24,653 bases of DNA from an uncultured Ruminococcus sp. GTDB lineage: Bacteria; Bacillota; Clostridia; Oscillospirales; Acutalibacteraceae. Numbering within the stretch: the stretch's first letter is position 1; each line of letters begins with the position of its first letter. Positions 1 through 6,881 of this stretch are shown here, piece after piece. Location: the NCBI GenBank assembly GCA_902773065.1, contig CACYDD010000286.1, positions 1 to 24,653 of the forward strand. The letters are read 5' to 3'. The notes beneath the pieces are model-generated. The model worked only from the letters and a program-made list of their open reading frames with translations. It was not told the origin of the DNA and searched no databases. The translations under genes and the position numbers were made by a program.

Positions 1-51
1 AAGACTTACGGAAAGAGCCGATGCAACGACTTTTTTCATTACCTTACTCAT
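1..51 (-). CDS. Start of a secreted-protein gene (partial, runs off the window)
   Basis: On the minus strand an ATG at 51 opens a frame that stays open to the window edge, giving 17 residues: MSKVMKKVVASALSVSL. The Lys-Lys pair followed by a small hydrophobic run looks like the start of a signal peptide. A GGGAG ribosome site lies about 11 bases upstream; the second ATG (39-37) could also be used. A possible promoter sits at 141-169. The product beyond the edge is unknown, so no function can be given. Confidence 0.5.
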   Translation of the reverse strand, partial: MSKVMKKVVASALSVSL

Positions 52-140
52 CTGATGAATTACTCCCTTCGTGTTTCATATACATTTCAGATTCTGTAAC
101 TCGATTTTAAATTACAGTTTTTTACATTCCTTTGTTTTGC

Positions 141-169
141 ATTTTAAAATTATTTCAAACTTGTAACAA
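141..169 (-). promoter_or_regulatory. Possible SigA promoter of the partial leftward gene
   Basis: Read on the minus strand: TTGTTA (169-164), a 17-bp spacer, TAAAAT (146-141). The region is very AT-rich, so a chance match is possible. Confidence 0.35.
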
Positions 170-323
170 AACTGTATTGATGATATCATTTATTTAACCA
201 AAAATCAAGTCTTTTTCCAATTTATAAAAAATTTTGCCAAATATTCAGCACTTTGCACAAAACCTTTTTAAAAACACCCTGAACTTCTCATAGGTAAAAC
301 TGTTACGAAATTGTTATTTGTAA

Positions 324-352
324 TTGCACGAAACAGAAATCTGTGATATCAT
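324..352 (+). promoter_or_regulatory. Probable SigA promoter of the ddl operon
   Basis: TTGCAC (324-329), a 17-bp spacer and TATCAT (347-352), 55 bases before the chosen ddl start. A second, similar candidate farther upstream is TTGTAA (161-166), 17 bp, TATCAT (184-189). Confidence 0.5.
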
Positions 353-407
353 TATTAATTGAAGAAGTACTTAATAGATAATGTATTATATATGGGGAGT
401 GGTAAAT

Positions 408-1487
408 GTGCAAAAAAAGCGCATCGCCGTTATTTTCGGCGGCAAATCATCAGAGCATGAAGTATCAAGAGTTTCGGCTTCGTATGTTATCAGTAAAATT
501 CCGACAGATCAGTATGAGATCATTACAATAGGTATTACAAAACAGGGCAGATGGCTTTTATACAACGGTGAACTTTCCGCTGTTGCTGACGGCTCATGGG
601 AAAACGACAAAGGCAACAAAACTGCCTTCATCTCCCCCGACCCGTCTGTCGGCGGTATCACTGTAATAGAAGAAAACGGATGCAGTATCATAAAACTCGA
701 TGTTGTATTCCCTGTTCTTCACGGCAAAAACGGCGAGGATGGCACAATTCAGGGACTGTTTGAACTTGCAGGAATACCCTATGTCGGCTGCGGCGTTCTT
801 GCTTCGGCAGACTGTATGGATAAAATTGTTACCAATATTATGTTTGAGCAGGCAGGAATCGCACAGGCCGGCTTTACATGGTTCTATGCCTCAGACTATG
901 AAAAAGAGCCCGAAAAGTATCTTGATCAGGTGGAAAACGACCTGAAAAACTATCCTGTTTTCGTTAAACCTGCCAATGCAGGCTCTTCCGTCGGTGTCAG
1001 CAAGGCGGCAAACAGAGAAGAGCTGAAAGCCGCAGTCATTAAAGCCGCAAAAGAGGACAGCCGTATCCTTATTGAAGAAAATATCATTGGCAAAGAAGTG
1101 GAATGTGCCGTTCTCGGCAATGATGAGCCTGTCGCTTCCGTTCCGGGACAGATCGCACCTGCTGCCGAATTTTATGACTACGATGCAAAATACAACAATG
1201 CAGATTCCAAACTGTATATTCCTGCTCAGATCAGTGATGAGCTGATCACTAAGGTACAGCAGACAGCCGTAAACGCTTACCGTGCTCTTGGCTGCAGTGG
1301 TCTTTCAAGAGTTGATTTCTTTGTCACAGACGACGACCGAGTGCTTCTGAACGAGATCAATACCCTCCCGGGCTTCACCTCCATCAGTATGTATCCAAAA
1401 CTTATGGCTGCAAGCGGCACAGAAGGCAGTGACCTGATTGTGCGTCTGATTGAACTTGCATTTGAGAGGGCTGGTAAAAATGTCTGA
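408..1487 (+). CDS. ddl: D-alanine--D-alanine ligase
   Basis: This cytosolic ATP-grasp enzyme joins two D-alanines into the dipeptide used by MurF for the peptidoglycan stem. The 359-residue length fits the family. Visible motifs are IAVIFGGKSSEHEVS (residues 6-20), FPVLHGKNGEDGTIQG (about 101-116), the ATP-binding FVKPANAGSSVGVSK (about 185-199) and the metal-binding end motif NEINTLPGFTSISMYP (about 315-330). I chose the GTG at 408 because GGGGAG (394-399) lies 8 bases before it and the family normally begins right at this KKxIAVIFGG segment; an ATG at 381 would add nine unlikely residues. Its last 8 bp overlap murI, so the two are probably translationally coupled. The ligase assignment is secure; the D-Ala rather than D-Ser or D-Lac specificity is inferred. 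Confidence 0.95.
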   Translation: MQKKRIAVIFGGKSSEHEVSRVSASYVISKIPTDQYEIITIGITKQGRWLLYNGELSAVADGSWENDKGNKTAFISPDPSVGGITVIEENGCSIIKLDVVFPVLHGKNGEDGTIQGLFELAGIPYVGCGVLASADCMDKIVTNIMFEQAGIAQAGFTWFYASDYEKEPEKYLDQVENDLKNYPVFVKPANAGSSVGVSKAANREELKAAVIKAAKEDSRILIEENIIGKEVECAVLGNDEPVASVPGQIAPAAEFYDYDAKYNNADSKLYIPAQISDELITKVQQTAVNAYRALGCSGLSRVDFFVTDDDRVLLNEINTLPGFTSISMYPKLMAASGTEGSDLIVRLIELAFERAGKNV

Positions 1488-2289
1488 ACAAGCTATCGGA
1501 GTTTTCGACTCAGGACTTGGCGGTCTTACAGCTGTAAAGGAACTGATCAAAGTACTTCCGCAGGAAAACATCGTTTATTTTGGCGATACTGCAAGAGTCC
1601 CCTACGGCAGCCGCAGCTCGGAAACCATTAAAAAATACGCAAAACAGGATGCTGATTTTCTTTTGTCAAAGGGTGTCAAGCTGATCATTGCCGCCTGCGG
1701 CACGGTAAGCTCCGTTGCTGTGGAGTTGAAAGACACACTGCCTATCCCCTTTACAGGTGTTGTTGTTCCCACCGCAACTGCTGCCGTCAAAGCCACACAC
1801 AACGGCAAGATCGGTATTATCGGCACATCCGCTACTGTCAACAGCGGTTCATACAAAAAAGAAATTCTCAGACAGAATGACCGCATCACTGTTTTTCAGC
1901 AGGATTGTCCGCTGTTTGTTTCTCTTGTTGAAAACAGTTTCATTTCCGAAGATGACCCTATTGTACAGTTAGTGGTGGAACGCTACTTAAAACAAATGAA
2001 GGAGGACGGTATCGACACCCTCATTCTTGGCTGTACCCATTTTCCAATCATTGCAAAAGCTATTTCCAACTACCTCGGACGGCACGTCCGGCTGATCGAT
2101 TCGGGACGTGAAACCGCACTGTACGCTGCCAATCTGCTCGGCAGCAACAACATTCTGAACACCAGCAGCAAAATCGGCTCCTGCTCCTATTTTGTCAGCG
2201 ACACCGTTGAAAGCTTCCGCCGCACTGCGGAGATCTTCCTCGGTCACAGTGTTGAAGCCAACGTCTCACACATCGATATTAATGCATAA
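1480..2289 (+). CDS. murI: Glutamate racemase
   Basis: The protein converts L-glutamate to D-glutamate for peptidoglycan, matching the wall-precursor role of the upstream ddl. It has 269 residues, normal for MurI. The start motif GVFDSGLGG carries Asp10/Ser11; the first catalytic cysteine is Cys73 in AACGTVSS and the second is Cys185 in LGCTHFP. In many MurI proteins the residue after the first cysteine is Asn (ACNT); here it is Gly74. The ATG at 1480 is preceded by GAGAGGG and lies inside the end of ddl. The TAA stop is part of a 7-bp-period repeat. Confidence 0.93.
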   Translation: MSEQAIGVFDSGLGGLTAVKELIKVLPQENIVYFGDTARVPYGSRSSETIKKYAKQDADFLLSKGVKLIIAACGTVSSVAVELKDTLPIPFTGVVVPTATAAVKATHNGKIGIIGTSATVNSGSYKKEILRQNDRITVFQQDCPLFVSLVENSFISEDDPIVQLVVERYLKQMKEDGIDTLILGCTHFPIIAKAISNYLGRHVRLIDSGRETALYAANLLGSNNILNTSSKIGSCSYFVSDTVESFRRTAEIFLGHSVEANVSHIDINA

Positions 2290-2305
2290 TTCATAATGCA
2301 TAATG
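2285..2305 (+). repeat. Heptamer tandem repeat A (CATAATG type)
   Basis: Three adjacent 7-bp units: CATAATT, CATAATG, CATAATG. The first unit contains the TAA stop of murI. Its reverse complement is the unit seen at 4558-4578, so the two arrays are inverted relative to each other and flank the DUF1934-argS pair. Confidence 0.85.
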
Positions 2306-2349
2306 AAAGGCAGGATTATTTTATCAGCTCACGGAAAGGAACATAAATA

Positions 2350-2814
2350 ATGGAAGAAAATTATATTCTTTCGGTATGCGGCAGGCAGTTTGTCAACGGC
2401 AGCGATGATAAGATCGAGCTGGAAACATCTGCTTCTTATGTAGAAAGAAACGGCAGCCGCTACATTACATATAAAGAATACGACCCTCAGAACCCCGGCA
2501 AACATTACCGCACTACAGTAAAGGTAGACAAACAAAATATTGTTACGGTAATGAAGGGCGGAGAAACCAATCACCATATGATACTCGAAAAGGGTCAGCG
2601 TCACAAATGCGAATACAACACACCCTTCGGCAGCATGACGCTTGGTGTCTATACAGAAGCTTCACAAATCACGCTTGACGACAACGGCGGCGAGGTATTT
2701 GTACGTTATACCATCGATATCGAATCCGAACTTGCAAGTACAAACGAACTTACACTGAAAATCAAGGAGGCTGAACATCATGTCAACAGCGGCACAAACA
2801 GTGACAAATCTTAA
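2350..2814 (+). CDS. DUF1934 / YwiB-like beta-barrel protein
   Basis: A 154-residue soluble protein without signal peptide or membrane segment. Its content (alternating polar and hydrophobic beta segments, an early SxxYxxR stretch, a PFGSMTLGVYT segment near residues 91-101, an acidic end) and its position directly before argS fit the YwiB/DUF1934 family, which precedes argS in Bacillus subtilis. The biochemical role of that family is not established. AAAGGA precedes the ATG at 2350. The 3' end overlaps argS by 35 bp, implying coupled translation. The family call rests on resemblance and context, without a profile search. Confidence 0.75.
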   Translation: MEENYILSVCGRQFVNGSDDKIELETSASYVERNGSRYITYKEYDPQNPGKHYRTTVKVDKQNIVTVMKGGETNHHMILEKGQRHKCEYNTPFGSMTLGVYTEASQITLDDNGGEVFVRYTIDIESELASTNELTLKIKEAEHHVNSGTNSDKS

Positions 2815-4465
2815 AAATGCCATTACCAACGCTTTTGAAAAAGCAATCGCAGAGGGACTTCTTCCGCAGGCAGAAATTCCCGACTTTAATATAGAAACTC
2901 CGGCTGACCGCAGCCACGGCGACCTTGCAACAAACGCCGCTATGGTATCGGCAAGAGCCTTTAAAACCGCACCAAGAAAAATTGCGGAAACCATTACACA
3001 GAACATCAACCTGGAAGGCACTGATCTTGCTAAATTTGAGATTGCAGGTCCGGGGTTTATCAATTTCTTCTATGATACATCCTTTTATGCAAAGGTACTG
3101 GAGGAAATCAACGCTGAGGGCGCAAACTACGGAAAATCCGATTTCGGCAAAGGCAAGAAAATCCTTGTTGAATTTGTTTCCGCCAACCCAACAGGTCCTA
3201 TGCACGTCGGCAATGCAAGAGGCGGTGCAATCGGTGATTCTCTTGCCGCTGTTCTCGATGCCGCAGGCTATGAGGTTGCAAGAGAATTCTATGTCAATGA
3301 TGCCGGCAACCAGATCGAAAAATTCGCGACCTCTCTTGAAATACGCTATTTACAGCTTTACAAAGACGGTTATGAGCTTCCTGAGGATGCTTACCACGGT
3401 CAGGATATCATCGACCATGCAAAAGCCTTTTCAGAAATCAACGGTGACAAATATGTAGAAGCCGATTCCGCCGAAAGAAGAAAGGCACTGGTAGATTTTG
3501 CCCTCCCCAAAAACATTGAGGGACTGGAAAGAGACCTTCTTAAATACCGCATTAAATATGACCGCTGGTTCAGAGAGAGTACTCTTCACAACAGTGGCGC
3601 AGTAAAAAATATTGTGGAGCTTCTAAAAGCAAAGGGACACACCTATGAACAGGATGGTGCTGTCTGGTTCAAAGCTTCTGAGTTTGGTGCTGACAAAGAC
3701 TTTGTTCTTGTGCGTTCCAACGGTATTCCGACCTATGTTGTACCTGATATTGCCTATCATTATGACAAGCTCGTTACAAGAGGCTATGACAAAGCGATCG
3801 ATGTACTCGGTGCTGACCATCATGGTTATGTACCAAGACTCAAGGCGGCTCTTACTGCCCTTGATGTCGATGCCTCAAAGCTTGATGCGGTTTTAATGCA
3901 GATGGTAAGACTTCTCAGAGACGGCGAAGTATACAAAGTTTCCAAAAGAAGCGGCAAGGCTATTACCCTTGTCACCCTGCTTGATGAGATCCCGATTGAT
4001 GCCGCACGTTTCTTCTTTAACCTCAGAGAAGCAAACAGCCACTTTGATTTTGACCTCGACCTTGCTGTTGAGCAATCCTCGCAGAACCCTGTTTACTATG
4101 TTCAGTATGCACACGCACGTATTTGCAGTATTCTGAAAAAATTCACCACAGAAGGCGGCATCATCCGCCCCTGCACAGCAGAAGATTATGCAAAACTGAC
4201 CGCCCCCGAGGAAATCGACCTGGTCAACAAGCTTTCCTCCTACGGTGAAGAGATCATCTCCGCTGCAAAGGATTACGACCCGTCAAGAATTACACGTTAT
4301 GTATATGATGTTGCGGCACTGTTCCATAAATTCTACAATGCCTGCCGTGTTTCCTCCGAAGATGAATCCCTCACACAGGCACGTCTGGCACTTTGTCTTG
4401 CTGCACGCACCGTCATTGCCAACGTCCTCACCATGTTCAAAATCACTGCCCCGGAAACGATGTAA
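2780..4465 (+). CDS. argS: Arginyl-tRNA synthetase
   Basis: Class I aminoacyl-tRNA synthetase that charges tRNA-Arg. It has 561 residues, the usual size. The N-terminal Arg-tRNA-synthetase domain (about 1-110) is followed by the catalytic core with SANPTGPMHVGNARGG (HIGH-type HVGN at 142-145) and the KMSKS-type loop KVSKRSG (386-392), then a C-terminal anticodon-binding DALR domain (about 440-561). The ATG at 2780 has an excellent AAGGAGG (2763-2769) ten bases ahead, inside the upstream gene. It is the last gene of the ddl-murI-DUF1934 run. No strong hairpin terminator follows in the 129-bp gap. Confidence 0.96.
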   Translation: MSTAAQTVTNLKNAITNAFEKAIAEGLLPQAEIPDFNIETPADRSHGDLATNAAMVSARAFKTAPRKIAETITQNINLEGTDLAKFEIAGPGFINFFYDTSFYAKVLEEINAEGANYGKSDFGKGKKILVEFVSANPTGPMHVGNARGGAIGDSLAAVLDAAGYEVAREFYVNDAGNQIEKFATSLEIRYLQLYKDGYELPEDAYHGQDIIDHAKAFSEINGDKYVEADSAERRKALVDFALPKNIEGLERDLLKYRIKYDRWFRESTLHNSGAVKNIVELLKAKGHTYEQDGAVWFKASEFGADKDFVLVRSNGIPTYVVPDIAYHYDKLVTRGYDKAIDVLGADHHGYVPRLKAALTALDVDASKLDAVLMQMVRLLRDGEVYKVSKRSGKAITLVTLLDEIPIDAARFFFNLREANSHFDFDLDLAVEQSSQNPVYYVQYAHARICSILKKFTTEGGIIRPCTAEDYAKLTAPEEIDLVNKLSSYGEEIISAAKDYDPSRITRYVYDVAALFHKFYNACRVSSEDESLTQARLALCLAARTVIANVLTMFKITAPETM

Positions 4466-4557
4466 AAAATGAAGAATAACAAAAAGCAGAGCCGAACAGC
4501 AACAGAATTTGCATTTCAGATCCTATGAATCAAACTCTGAAGCTTGCCCACACCACT

Positions 4558-4578
4558 CATTATGCATTATGCATTATT
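4558..4578 (+). repeat. Heptamer tandem repeat B (CATTATG type)
   Basis: Units CATTATG, CATTATG, CATTATT end just before the AAAGGGAG ribosome site of the next gene, so the array probably lies in that gene's 5' leader. It is the reverse-complement form of array A. Confidence 0.85.
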
Positions 4579-4594
4579 AAAGGGAGATAACAAT

Positions 4595-5695
4595 ATGGAC
4601 TTTTCTTTCCTGCTGCCGCTGACTGCGGCAGAGGCTGATGACGGCAGCGACCCTTACGGGCGTAAATATCACAACACGAATATCATACTTGCACCGACAG
4701 AAAATATCACTCACAGCAAGCTTGAAGAAAACGGAAAAGACGATGAGTTTTCAACAATTATGAAAGCTGCTGTTGAATCTGCTGCCGAAAAACTGCCTGA
4801 CAATGTGATACTCGGTGTGGTTTTATCACCCGAAACAAAATTCTCCGAAAAGCATAGCTGCGGAGAATTTGAAGAAGCTGTTTTTGATTATCTCGAAAAA
4901 ATCACCTTGGTCAAAGACTGCGGTGCAGATCTGATTCTGCTGAAAAATCACAGCCATTTATGGCAGATGAGGGCGGCGGTAATTGCTGCAAAACAGGCTG
5001 CTGTGCCGATTATGATCGTTATGACGGTTGATGATGAAGGCGAAAATGAATTGGGTATTGACTGTACAGCGGCACTGATCACTTTACAGTCTCTCGGTGC
5101 GGATGCGTTCGGCATCAGCTGCACGGACGGTGCAGAAGAGCAGTCGGAACTGCTGCATGATATTTTCCCTCACGCCGAAATACCGCTGATCGCAATGGGA
5201 AATTTTTCGGAATATTCTTCCAAACAGGTCAAATCACTGATCTACAACGGTGCGGCAGTATTTATTGATACTTCGGAAATTCCTGCCGCGTGGGTTTATA
5301 ATGAAATCAAAAAACATGAAAGCATTTTTGATAAATCGTCAGAAAAAGACAGCTATGCGGCGGCGGTGGAATGTGAGGTATTTTTCCTGCCCGATAATAT
5401 TGAACTGTCCGAACCGATTGAATGTGATTACGGTATGAGTGATGATCTGATCGATATGGATGATGAAAACATCAATTCTGTCTGTATCAGACTGAATTCA
5501 TCTGACGATGCAGCCCTTCTTGCAGAAAATGCCGCCATGTCACGCTTGCCTGTCACAGTTCATACCAATGATACCAATACATTGGAAGCGGCTCTGCGGT
5601 ATTTCACAGGGCGGCTGATCGTGGATTCACGCTGTGAGATTGACACCGAAGACCTTCATTCTCTTACAGAACAATACGGAGCAATTCTTTATTAG
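4595..5695 (+). CDS. Degenerate MetH-like protein (homocysteine methyltransferase plus partial pterin domain)
   Basis: A 366-residue soluble protein. Residues about 105-180 resemble the homocysteine S-methyltransferase barrel (CGADLILLKNHSHLWQMRA; then SLGADAFGISCTDGAE, matching the family's GADAxGxNCS). Where the family has GGCCGT, this protein reads NGAAVFIDTSEIPAAW (about 218-233), so two of the three zinc cysteines are missing; Cys176 may be the remaining one. The end, TNTLEAALRYFTGRLIVDS followed by EQYGAILY, resembles the first part of a pterin-binding (MetH/DHPS-type) domain and then stops. The usual N-terminal DGxMGT segment is also absent. Methyl transfer is therefore doubtful. The ATG at 4595 has AAAGGGAG ahead of it. 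Its stop codon lies in the ribosome site of the next gene. The homology call is by eye. Confidence 0.65.
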   Translation: MDFSFLLPLTAAEADDGSDPYGRKYHNTNIILAPTENITHSKLEENGKDDEFSTIMKAAVESAAEKLPDNVILGVVLSPETKFSEKHSCGEFEEAVFDYLEKITLVKDCGADLILLKNHSHLWQMRAAVIAAKQAAVPIMIVMTVDDEGENELGIDCTAALITLQSLGADAFGISCTDGAEEQSELLHDIFPHAEIPLIAMGNFSEYSSKQVKSLIYNGAAVFIDTSEIPAAWVYNEIKKHESIFDKSSEKDSYAAAVECEVFFLPDNIELSEPIECDYGMSDDLIDMDDENINSVCIRLNSSDDAALLAENAAMSRLPVTVHTNDTNTLEAALRYFTGRLIVDSRCEIDTEDLHSLTEQYGAILY

Positions 5696-5708
5696 GAGGT
5701 ATTCCCCC

Positions 5709-5957
5709 ATGCTGAAAAACAAACCGCTGCTGGCAGCTGCCATTGTATTCGGCAGTATCGGCTTGCTGCTGATCATCGTATCCGCTATTATTTACATAGA
5801 CGGCGGAAAAACCATTTACAACGCTATTGCGTCTCTTCTCGGTATGCCGATCGGAAAAGTCACTACCGCTTCTTTCTGCCAGTTCGGCACACTTTTTGAA
5901 ATTGCAGCTTTCACCCTTGGCTACAAATCATTTACTACAGAAAGCAGCGAACAATAA
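5709..5957 (+). CDS. Small two-helix membrane protein
   Basis: An 82-residue protein, not recognised. Residues about 7-27 (LLAAAIVFGSIGLLLIIVSA) form a clear membrane helix, and a second weaker hydrophobic stretch spans about 37-70. The ATG at 5709 is chosen because TAGGAGGT (5694-5701) lies just upstream and overlaps the stop of the MetH-like gene. The two genes form one unit ended by the hairpin at 5972-5998. No function can be assigned. Confidence 0.7.
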   Translation: MLKNKPLLAAAIVFGSIGLLLIIVSAIIYIDGGKTIYNAIASLLGMPIGKVTTASFCQFGTLFEIAAFTLGYKSFTTESSEQ

Positions 5958-5971
5958 TTGAGAAAGATAGC

Positions 5972-6000
5972 AAAGCCGCCCTCAGCCGGGCGGCTTTTGT
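5972..6000. terminator. Rho-independent terminator, possibly bidirectional
   Basis: Arms AAAGCCGCCC (5972-5981) and GGGCGGCTTT (5988-5997) around a 6-base loop, followed by T-rich DNA. It ends the MetH-like/membrane unit on the plus strand and could also stop minus-strand transcripts from the mini-ORF at 6031-6063. Confidence 0.9.
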
Positions 6001-6030
6001 TTTATATAAATATACTGGTTGCTCTTATTT

Positions 6031-6063
6031 TCAGAGTCCGAAATGTTCCTTAACGAGTTTCAT
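6031..6063 (-). CDS. Candidate 10-residue peptide ORF
   Basis: On the minus strand ATG (6063-6061) is preceded at good spacing by CGGAGGTACAGC and encodes MKLVKEHFGL before a TGA. A strong hairpin terminator lies about 30 bases downstream. It has no signal peptide. It may be a real micropeptide, a leader, or the leftover start of a lost gene; no clean promoter was found. Confidence 0.25.
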   Translation of the reverse strand: MKLVKEHFGL

Positions 6064-6108
6064 GCTGTACCTCCGTTCTGTTATTAATCACATACGTGGT
6101 GCGGTTAG

Positions 6109-6230
6109 TGTAAAATAATTCTGGGTATATCAACTTGAAGCGCGGCGATAAATTAATCTTTCGTTTTCAGAGCTACCAAAGGGTAGCGACTGCGCGAATT
6201 GGGTCCGGCGGCTCGCCGGCGCGGTTGACA
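6109..6230 (+). repeat. Dispersed promoter-bearing repeat, copy 1
   Basis: About 122 bp closely matching 17577-17696. Shared blocks include TGTAAAAT, ATATCAACTTGAA, TAATCTTT, TTCAGAGC, GGGTAGCGAC and GAATYGGGTC. The GC palindrome CCGGCG-GCT-CGCCGG is at 6205-6219. This copy also has a second hairpin, GCTACC-AAAG-GGTAGC (about 6172-6187), not preserved in copy 2. The repeat ends in the TTGACA of the Rrf2 promoter. Confidence 0.85.
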
Positions 6231-6253
6231 ATTTGGTAAAAAAACAATATAAT
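6225..6253 (+). promoter_or_regulatory. Consensus SigA promoter of the Rrf2 gene
   Basis: TTGACA (6225-6230), exactly 17 bp, TATAAT (6248-6253): a perfect match to the housekeeping consensus. The -35 box is the last part of the dispersed repeat, five bases after its GC palindrome. Confidence 0.9.
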
Positions 6254-6286
6254 TATTTTATAAGCAGCAGTGAAAGGGGTATCATT

Positions 6287-6700
6287 ATGAAAATATCCAC
6301 CAAAGGCAGATACGGACTGCGTGTTATGGTCGATTTAGCAACAACCGACCCCCAGAATTATGTTTCCATCAAAAGCATTTCAAACCGTATCAATATTTCC
6401 GATAAATATCTTGAACAAATCATCTCCTCCCTCAACAAAGCAGGACTGGTACGCAGCACACGAGGAGCACAGGGTGGCTATAAACTTGCAAAATCGCCGT
6501 CCGAATATACCGTTGGTCAGATACTGCGAGCCATCGAAGGCAGTCTTGCCCCCGTTGCCTGCCTTGATGACGTCGAAAATCAATGCCCACGCTGCGGCGA
6601 CTGTGTTTCATTGTACGTCTGGGAAAAAATCTATGAAGCTGTCAACGATGTTGTCAACACCATGACCCTTCAGGATATCATCGACCACGCCGAGAAATAA
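6287..6700 (+). CDS. Rrf2-family transcriptional regulator
   Basis: A 137-residue winged-helix DNA-binding protein of the Rrf2 family (IscR, CymR, NsrR relatives). The start MKISTKGRYGLRVMVDLA, the helix-turn-helix region SIKSISNRINISDKYLEQI (about 27-45) and the wing RSTRGAQGGYKLAK (about 56-69) are typical. A cluster Cys92, Cys100, Cys103, Cys106 could bind an iron-sulfur cluster, which would fit iron-sulfur or redox sensing; this is inferred from the cysteines. The ATG at 6287 has GAAAGGGG ahead of it, so the longer frame from 6233 is rejected because it begins upstream of the -10 box. It is monocistronic, driven by a perfect promoter at the edge of a dispersed repeat. The TAA stop is inside a heptamer repeat. 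Confidence 0.92.
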   Translation: MKISTKGRYGLRVMVDLATTDPQNYVSIKSISNRINISDKYLEQIISSLNKAGLVRSTRGAQGGYKLAKSPSEYTVGQILRAIEGSLAPVACLDDVENQCPRCGDCVSLYVWEKIYEAVNDVVNTMTLQDIIDHAEK

Positions 6701-6716
6701 TTAATAATTAATAATT
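6696..6716 (+). repeat. Heptamer tandem repeat C (AATAATT type)
   Basis: Three perfect units of AATAATT. The stop codon of the Rrf2 gene (6698-6700) is in the first unit. Confidence 0.85.
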
Positions 6717-6725
6717 AGTGACATT

Positions 6726-6748
6726 GGGAAGTTTGTTTCCCCCCTTTT
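6726..6748 (+). terminator. Terminator-like hairpin 1 after the Rrf2 gene
   Basis: GGGAA (6726-6730), loop GTTTGT, TTCCC (6737-6741), then CCCTTTT. The stem is short. The same hairpin recurs at 6783-6800. Confidence 0.5.
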
Positions 6749-6776
6749 CAATGTACAATGTGCAATGTACAATGAT
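6749..6776 (+). repeat. Heptamer tandem repeat D (CAATGTA type)
   Basis: Units CAATGTA, CAATGTG, CAATGTA, CAATGAT lie between the two similar hairpins. Confidence 0.85.
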
Positions 6777-6782
6777 TAGCAT

Positions 6783-6805
6783 GGGGAAGTTTGTTTCCCC
6801 ATTTT
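6783..6805 (+). terminator. Terminator-like hairpin 2 after the Rrf2 gene
   Basis: GGGGAA (6783-6788), loop GTTTGT, TTCCCC (6795-6800), then ATTTT. It is a near copy of hairpin 1, including the identical loop, so the pair looks duplicated. Confidence 0.55.
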
Positions 6806-6853
6806 AGTTTTATAACATAGATAACTTCATGCTACCCTTTGCCGCACCTGCTA

Positions 6854-6881
6854 CCTTCACCCTTCAACCTTCAACCTTTAT
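6854..6881 (-). repeat. Heptamer tandem repeat E (CCTTCAA type)
   Basis: Plus-strand units CCTTCAC, CCTTCAA, CCTTCAA, CCTTTAT. The last unit contains the luxS stop codon (6880-6878 on the minus strand). Confidence 0.8.

Larger units (their letters stand above)
52..407. other. Divergent intergenic region before ddl
   Basis: This 356-bp gap is AT-rich and contains no convincing gene. It holds candidate promoters in both directions: one leftward, and two rightward that both end in TATCAT (161-189 and 324-352). The arms ACAGTTTT near 113 and AAAACTGT near 167 form a loose inverted repeat. Confidence 0.5.

Noticed and set aside
1684..1710. MurI first catalytic motif ACGT instead of ACNT
   Set aside because: Both cysteines and the other motifs are intact, and I believe the ACGT form recurs in clostridial MurI proteins; I could not confirm this, so it is not raised as a finding.
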